Below are positions 58,849 to 64,000 of a stretch of DNA of 64,000 bases, piece by piece. Each line of letters opens with the position of its first letter. Positions within the stretch are counted from its first letter, which is position 1. The position numbers were made by a program, and so were the translations under genes. This DNA is from a bacterium 1XD8-76 (GTDB lineage: Bacteria; Bacillota; Clostridia; Lachnospirales; Lachnospiraceae), in NCBI GenBank assembly GCA_003611955.1, contig RAZE01000002.1, positions 216,547-280,546 on the forward strand. Direction: 5' to 3'. The notes beneath the pieces were generated by a model. It saw only the letters and a list, made by a program, of their open reading frames with translations. It made no database searches and had not been told where the DNA came from.

Positions 58849-59421
58849 ATGAGTAAGAAGATTGTATGTGAGTCGTGCGGAACTATTTTTCCATTTGAAA
58901 AAGCAAAAGATTTTACAGTGTGTCCAGTATGCAATGCTTCTTTCGATGATGAAGAAAATGAAGCTTCTTCTACCAATAATGAAAAGGAAGAGATAGATTT
59001 AGAGCATCCTGATATGTATTTTTATTCTATTGATTCAGAAGATAAGTATGAGAATAAAAATTTAAGGGATATTTGGTGTCAGTGTACAACTTGTAGGGAA
59101 GTAAATACTATACCATATAATTATTTTTATTTCGTTACATCTGAATATGTAAAATTGAAAGATGATGTAGAAATACGTTGTGAAGAATGCGGAAAGGTAG
59201 TAACTAATCCAGTTATTCCGAAAAGACCTGATGGGTGGCGCGAGTTAGATATGTGGAAAAAAGATTATGATAATCTCCCTAAATGTCCGATATGCCATTC
59301 AACCAAGATACACAAAATCAGCATGACAAATAAAGCAGCATTCGCATTAGCTTTTGGCGTTTTTGCTGTAGGCCATGTATCGAAAACCTATAAATGTGAT
59401 ATATGTGGTAGTAAATTTTAA
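58849..59421 (+). CDS. Zinc-ribbon protein, unknown
   Basis: A 190-residue protein with three Cys-pair modules: CESCGTIFPF ... CPVCNASF at the N-terminus, CTTCREV ... CEECGKV in the middle, and CPICHST ... CDICGSKF at the end, where a hydrophobic segment (AAFALAFGVFAVGHV) separates the pairs. It probably binds two or three zinc ions. ATG 58849 follows GATGAGGGA. It is followed by a terminator and the tape-measure gene. Confidence 0.65.
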   Translation: MSKKIVCESCGTIFPFEKAKDFTVCPVCNASFDDEENEASSTNNEKEEIDLEHPDMYFYSIDSEDKYENKNLRDIWCQCTTCREVNTIPYNYFYFVTSEYVKLKDDVEIRCEECGKVVTNPVIPKRPDGWRELDMWKKDYDNLPKCPICHSTKIHKISMTNKAAFALAFGVFAVGHVSKTYKCDICGSKF

Positions 59422-59454
59422 GATAAAACTGAATACAGAATATTAAAATAATGG

Positions 59455-59484
59455 AAAGACAGTTTATAGCGGACTGTCTTTTTT
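59455..59484 (+). terminator. Terminator before the second tape-measure gene
   Basis: AAAGACAGT pairs with ACTGTCTTT around TTATAGCGG, with a T-run. Confidence 0.75.
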
Positions 59485-59505
59485 GTATGCCAAAGGAGGA
59501 GAAAT

Positions 59506-62500
59506 TTGGGCGAAGAATTTTTGTTAGACATAATATCAGTATTAAATGAGCAGGTATCAAAGCAGAAGATTAAGGAACAGTTAAAAGGCATGGATAATTC
59601 TATGTTTATAAAGGTAATTTCTAAATTATCGATAGGATTATCACAACGCCAGTTGAAGAAAGATTTAAAACAATTGAATGACCTGTATTTACAGGTTGGT
59701 GCGGATTTAAAGATAGACAGTACCTTAAAGAAGAAATTACAGGGCAGGATTAAAACATTACAGGAAAGCATATCGGATTTGCAGATTGGAGTACATGCAA
59801 AAGATTCCGATATTGCAAGGTCAGTCACAGAAGTAAAGAATAAAGGTCAGAGGGTAGCAAACAGGACATCCATTGATTTTAATATAGAAGTGAAGAAAGA
59901 AAAAGCGATTGCAGATTTGGAGTATATGGCAAAGAAATATTCCAAACTCTTTTCAAATGCTTCCGCTTCTGCAAAATATAATAACATTCTGGATGCGGCA
60001 TATGGGATTACAGACGCTAAACAGCTATCCAATGTAAGGGCACAGATAGCCGCATTTACAAGCGAATTGAAGGCGAATAATCTGGCATCACAGTCATTAG
60101 GCGATAAGTGGAAAAGTCTTATTGACCGTGCAAAGGATCTGCTTTCAGCGGCAAGTGCAGTTTCCTTGATATTTTCACAGGTAAAACAGGCGGTATCATC
60201 TTTCTTGCAGTTAGATACGGCAATGACAAATCTGTACAAGGTGCAAGATCAGATTACAAGCCGTGACCAGTTTTCGGGACTGCTTACTAAATGGAATAAG
60301 TTAGCACAGAATTTGGCAGTCACAACGAACAGTCTTATTTCTTCTATGGAAGCATGGTCTAAAATCGGTTTCGATCTGGATATGTCAGAACAGTTGGCAG
60401 AGATTACTTCCATATTTGAAAAGACAGCGGAAATTTCTAATGAGAAAGCTACTTCTACACTGATTTCAGCAGCACAGGCGTTTACAGAAATAGATGATCT
60501 TGGAGTAGATGATTATGTCAAGAGAGTCGAAGCGGTCGGCGACAAAATAAATGCTATTGGCAACAAATATGCGATAGATAGTGAAGGGATTGCCGATGGA
60601 TTGCAAAATGCAAGTGCGGCTTTGAAAGTCGCTGGAAACGACTTAAACGAGACAATCGCCTTAATTACAGCAACCAATAAAATCTATCAGAATCCAGAAG
60701 AAGGCTCTAATATGCTTAAAGTGGCTTCTATGCGTTTACGTGGCCAGGTAGACGCTTTAAAAGAGATTGGGGAGGATGCTGAGGGTGTATCAACAGACCT
60801 TACCAAAATTCAGCAACAGGTTTATGAACTGACAGGGAATAAGGTCAATATCTTTGAAGATGATGAAAACCTGAAAAGTACATACCAGATGATCCTTGAA
60901 ATCGGTGAGGTATTTGATTCATTAAATGACCGCCAACAGGCAGATTTGCTAGAAGTTATGTTCGGCAAGCAAAGAGCCAGTGCAGGTGCTTCACTGCTTC
61001 TTAACTATGAAGAGTTAGAGAAAATCAAGAATGATAGTATTAATTCGGCTAATAGTATGGCAGAAGAGTATTCTAAATATATGGAATCAGCCGAAGCAAG
61101 TCTTACTATTTTCAAAGAGAAATTGATTGAGACATATTCCACGTTCATGAGCGGCGATTTGATCAAGTATACTGTCGATATGGGTAGTGGATTATTAGAT
61201 TTAGTAAATGCTACTGACCTTTTGCGTCATGGTCTTGTTGGTATTGTTTCATTGAATATTGGCAAGGGTATCACTTCTATTGGTGCGTCAATAGCCTCTA
61301 CAGTAAAGCAGATGAATACGCTTGGTAATGCGTTGCAACAGGTGAAGAGTTTGCCAGTTGATGAAGGATTACGGAAAAAGGCGTTACAAGAAATTGGAAA
61401 GGCAACAAAGAATCTAACAGAGAATAATCTTAAATTACTCTTGTCACAAAAGAAACTAGAAGATAATGATAAAATTACTATTCTGACTAAGCATAAATTG
61501 ACTGAAGAAGAAGCAAAACTCAAACTCGAAAAGATGGGTTTACTTTCTGTCACAAAACAGCAGACAACAGCTAACGTAGCAGAAGCGACAACAACAGGAA
61601 CGCTGAAAAATGCAATGTTGTCATTGAAAGCAACCGCTAAAGAAGTGGGTGCTACGATTAAGGGTATGTTTGCTAATAATCCTATTGGCATGGGACTCAT
61701 GTTAGCGACAACGGCAATCAGTATGTTGTCAACAGCCGTTTCCAAACATAATGAAAAACTGGAAGAAACACGCCAGAAAAACATAGAATCAGCTACAACA
61801 GCTTCCGAAAATGCGGACAAACTCAAAGATTTATATAATGAGTATACACGCCTTGCATCTATACAGGATAGAACGACCTCTGAGGAAGAATCATTTAAAA
61901 CAGCGGTAGAAAATATTACAATTGCGCTTGGTGATAAGGCAGAAGTGTTAAAAAATCTTACAGCTGGTACAGATGAATATACAGAGGCATTAAAAGAAGC
62001 AACCAAAGCTGAATTAGAAAATCAATATGTGTCTGCTAAAATTGGTGCAAAAGCAGCAGAAGATGCGTTAAAGAATGTAGCATATAGTAGCTGGGATGGG
62101 AGTCATATCACCATACAGAAAAACGAACAAATGACGGGCGTTGAAGAACATATGGCAGCCTTGGAAGCAGTCAAGGATATTTTGTCTGAATATGAGGATA
62201 TAAGCCAGGATGGTGTCGAATGGGAACCTGTAAATTGGGACTCAGACCATACTGATATGAATGCAGTGGTTGAATACTACAATGCGCTTATTGGAGCAAG
62301 GAATAAGCTAGTAACGGCAGACAATGCAGATTTCTTAATGAGTTCTGATATATACGAAGATATTAACACTATAATCAATGATTTATCAGAAAGCGTAGAA
62401 TCATATACAGAACAACAGTATAATGCGTTAAAACTAAACTATGAATGGCAAAATGGAATTCCTAGCACCAAGGCAGAATTTGAAACAATGGAAGACTCTA

Positions 62501-64000
62501 TCCTCAGTGCAAGTGGGGGAGGAGAGGCATTCCAAGCCATATTAAAGGGATATCTAACAGAAGACTTTTCAGATTTGGCAACGGATATTAGAAATGTAGG
62601 CAATACAGTAAGAGATGCGTCAGCGCAAGTAGAGAATATAAATACCACCTTCGACCAGGCATGGGCAGATTCTTTCACTTCAGAAAATGAAAAAGTAAAA
62701 GAACTAGGCAACACTCTCCTTGAACTTGCAGAAAAAGGGCGATTAACGGTTGATACCTTTAGCGAAGCGGATTCTACAGAATATTTCAAGAACATTGATA
62801 TATCCGCTGATGAAGCCGTCTCAAGAATCAATAAATTAGTAGATGAATCCAAACAGCTCTCTTCTATGTCCAGCCAGATATCTAAAATGTCAGAAGCACT
62901 CGCAGCTAAAAAGTCTAACGGATTTGTAGAAGCTGATACTTTATCTGGATTTGATGTTGAAGTCCGAGGATTAGAATCATGGGATAAATTCCAGGCAGTT
63001 CTGGGAAGCGCAACCTTTTCCTATGAAGAATGTCAGGAAGCCGCCAATGAACTTGCTACGGAGTGGGTAAACAGCAGTGATTTTCTTGCCCAATTAACTG
63101 AGGATACAAAAGAATATTATGGAACCCAGTTAGAATCAATGGGTGTAGAAAATTATGAGGAAGTAATCGAAAGCATTCTTGCACTGAAAGAAGCCAAAGA
63201 AGCTTTGATTGATGTGGATCTGTCAGAAACTACATCGGAAGAAATACAGAATCTTATTGATGAAAATGGATATTTGGGAGAAACAGCAGACGCAATATGG
63301 TCACTGTATAATGCGAAGATTGCAGAAGAGGCGACAACAATCAATACATCTGCCGATTGCCAAAACCTTATTGATTTATGTGGTGATACTGATAAAACAA
63401 GCCGCGCTGTCGAACTGCTTATAGAACTAATGGACCTCTACAATATGATGGAGGGGGATACATATAAAACGAATGGAACCGTACAGGATTTTGTTGCACA
63501 GAGGGTAGATGAAATAAAGAGGGAATTGGAAGGGCTTGCTAATAGAGAAGAAGCTGTTCCAAAGCCTCAGATAAAGATACGAGGAGGCAGTGGTAAAAAA
63601 TCCGGCGGCAGTTCCGGAAGTTCCGAAGCCAAACACAAAGAGGCATATGAAAAAGAACTCAAAGAACTGGAAAGAATGCACAAACTCGGCCTTATCTCCG
63701 ATGAAGATTACTGGAAAGCACGGATGGATCTTAACGAGAAATATTTCGGAGAGTCATCCGGAGTGCACGAAAAATATCTAGAGGAATATCAGAAAAATGA
63801 AGAAGATATTCTGGAAGGCATCAAGAAACTATGGGAAGATTATTATGACGAGAGAAAAAACAATCTCAAAGACCTGATCTCCTATGCGGAAAAGCTCTAT
63901 GATGAAGAGATCGATTCTCTGGAAGCAAGCATTAAAGTTCTGGAAGAAAAACGTGACGCTGAGAAAAAGCAATGGCAGGAAAAGATCGATGCCATCGGCA
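59506..64000 (+). CDS. Phage tail tape measure protein, second copy, 3' end outside window
   Basis: At least 1498 codons are open to the window edge. It starts at TTG 59506 after AAAGGAGGAG. Features: helical N-terminus, TP901-type core (SFLQLDTAMTNLYKVQDQIT, SMEAWSKIGFDLDMSEQLAE, STLISAAQAFTEIDDLGVDD), a hydrophobic segment (ANNPIGMGLMLATTAISMLS), and long coiled coils near the edge. It is unrelated in sequence to the prophage's tape measure, much more AT-rich, and lacks neighbouring tail genes on its left. It probably belongs to another phage-like element continuing rightward. Confidence 0.82.
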   Translation, partial: MGEEFLLDIISVLNEQVSKQKIKEQLKGMDNSMFIKVISKLSIGLSQRQLKKDLKQLNDLYLQVGADLKIDSTLKKKLQGRIKTLQESISDLQIGVHAKDSDIARSVTEVKNKGQRVANRTSIDFNIEVKKEKAIADLEYMAKKYSKLFSNASASAKYNNILDAAYGITDAKQLSNVRAQIAAFTSELKANNLASQSLGDKWKSLIDRAKDLLSAASAVSLIFSQVKQAVSSFLQLDTAMTNLYKVQDQITSRDQFSGLLTKWNKLAQNLAVTTNSLISSMEAWSKIGFDLDMSEQLAEITSIFEKTAEISNEKATSTLISAAQAFTEIDDLGVDDYVKRVEAVGDKINAIGNKYAIDSEGIADGLQNASAALKVAGNDLNETIALITATNKIYQNPEEGSNMLKVASMRLRGQVDALKEIGEDAEGVSTDLTKIQQQVYELTGNKVNIFEDDENLKSTYQMILEIGEVFDSLNDRQQADLLEVMFGKQRASAGASLLLNYEELEKIKNDSINSANSMAEEYSKYMESAEASLTIFKEKLIETYSTFMSGDLIKYTVDMGSGLLDLVNATDLLRHGLVGIVSLNIGKGITSIGASIASTVKQMNTLGNALQQVKSLPVDEGLRKKALQEIGKATKNLTENNLKLLLSQKKLEDNDKITILTKHKLTEEEAKLKLEKMGLLSVTKQQTTANVAEATTTGTLKNAMLSLKATAKEVGATIKGMFANNPIGMGLMLATTAISMLSTAVSKHNEKLEETRQKNIESATTASENADKLKDLYNEYTRLASIQDRTTSEEESFKTAVENITIALGDKAEVLKNLTAGTDEYTEALKEATKAELENQYVSAKIGAKAAEDALKNVAYSSWDGSHITIQKNEQMTGVEEHMAALEAVKDILSEYEDISQDGVEWEPVNWDSDHTDMNAVVEYYNALIGARNKLVTADNADFLMSSDIYEDINTIINDLSESVESYTEQQYNALKLNYEWQNGIPSTKAEFETMEDSILSASGGGEAFQAILKGYLTEDFSDLATDIRNVGNTVRDASAQVENINTTFDQAWADSFTSENEKVKELGNTLLELAEKGRLTVDTFSEADSTEYFKNIDISADEAVSRINKLVDESKQLSSMSSQISKMSEALAAKKSNGFVEADTLSGFDVEVRGLESWDKFQAVLGSATFSYEECQEAANELATEWVNSSDFLAQLTEDTKEYYGTQLESMGVENYEEVIESILALKEAKEALIDVDLSETTSEEIQNLIDENGYLGETADAIWSLYNAKIAEEATTINTSADCQNLIDLCGDTDKTSRAVELLIELMDLYNMMEGDTYKTNGTVQDFVAQRVDEIKRELEGLANREEAVPKPQIKIRGGSGKKSGGSSGSSEAKHKEAYEKELKELERMHKLGLISDEDYWKARMDLNEKYFGESSGVHEKYLEEYQKNEEDILEGIKKLWEDYYDERKNNLKDLISYAEKLYDEEIDSLEASIKVLEEKRDAEKKQWQEKIDAIG

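Noticed and set aside
1..64000. CRISPR arrays or diversity-generating retroelement
   Set aside because: No regularly spaced direct repeats and no reverse transcriptase gene seen, although the variable fibre prompted a look for template and variable repeats.

Overview
The window looks like chromosome of a low-to-mid-GC Clostridia, most likely Lachnospiraceae: strong AGGAGG ribosome sites, a PolC-type replicative polymerase, Tad pilus gene remnants and a vanG-type operon. Taxonomy is inferred from gene content only. It divides into five blocks.

(1) Positions 1 to about 36,395 are the right part of a prophage with a PBSX/Xkd-type contractile-tail plan. A run of small, mostly Cys-rich early genes (1-6876) is followed by a late regulator, terminase, portal, MuF, prohead protease, capsid, tail chaperones with a -1 frameshift, tape measure, XkdP/Q/R/S/T/U baseplate proteins, tail fibre, holin, GH25 endolysin and a small divergent control region. 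The prophage shows decay: an early gene with an internal deletion, a Dam methylase with no normal start codon, and a fused connector/tail-tube junction with no tail sheath gene. Its right end lies inside a host cpaF (tadA) gene.

(2) The most notable system is at 28.5-32.1 kb. The fibre gene and three promoterless fibre-tip cassettes (two inverted) each carry the core ATATAGTGA in the same reading frame (Tyr-Ser-Asp/Glu), around a tyrosine recombinase. This is a four-way fibre shufflon. Inside it lie a type I toxin-antitoxin locus, whose mRNA ends are complementary, and a candidate small RNA.

(3) Positions 36.4-37.15 kb hold the 3' end of cpaF and the 5' end of tadB, cut again by a mobile-element scar. 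Positions 37.3-43.2 kb hold a compact vanR-vanS-vanG-vanXY-vanT operon (D-Ala-D-Ser glycopeptide resistance type) with 11-bp-spaced direct repeats before vanR and before vanG.

(4) Positions 43.3-52.1 kb are ordinary chromosome: a DUF1848 protein, PP2C phosphatase plus Ser/Thr kinase, ispG, polC and tRNA-Glu(CUC).

(5) A 2.9-kb element is integrated at the 3' end of tRNA-Glu, bounded by 20-bp direct repeats, and carries a lipoprotein and a tyrosine integrase. Beyond it lies AT-rich DNA of another mobile element (55 kb to the window end) with uncharacterised proteins, a decayed small gene and a second, very large tape-measure protein that runs off the window.
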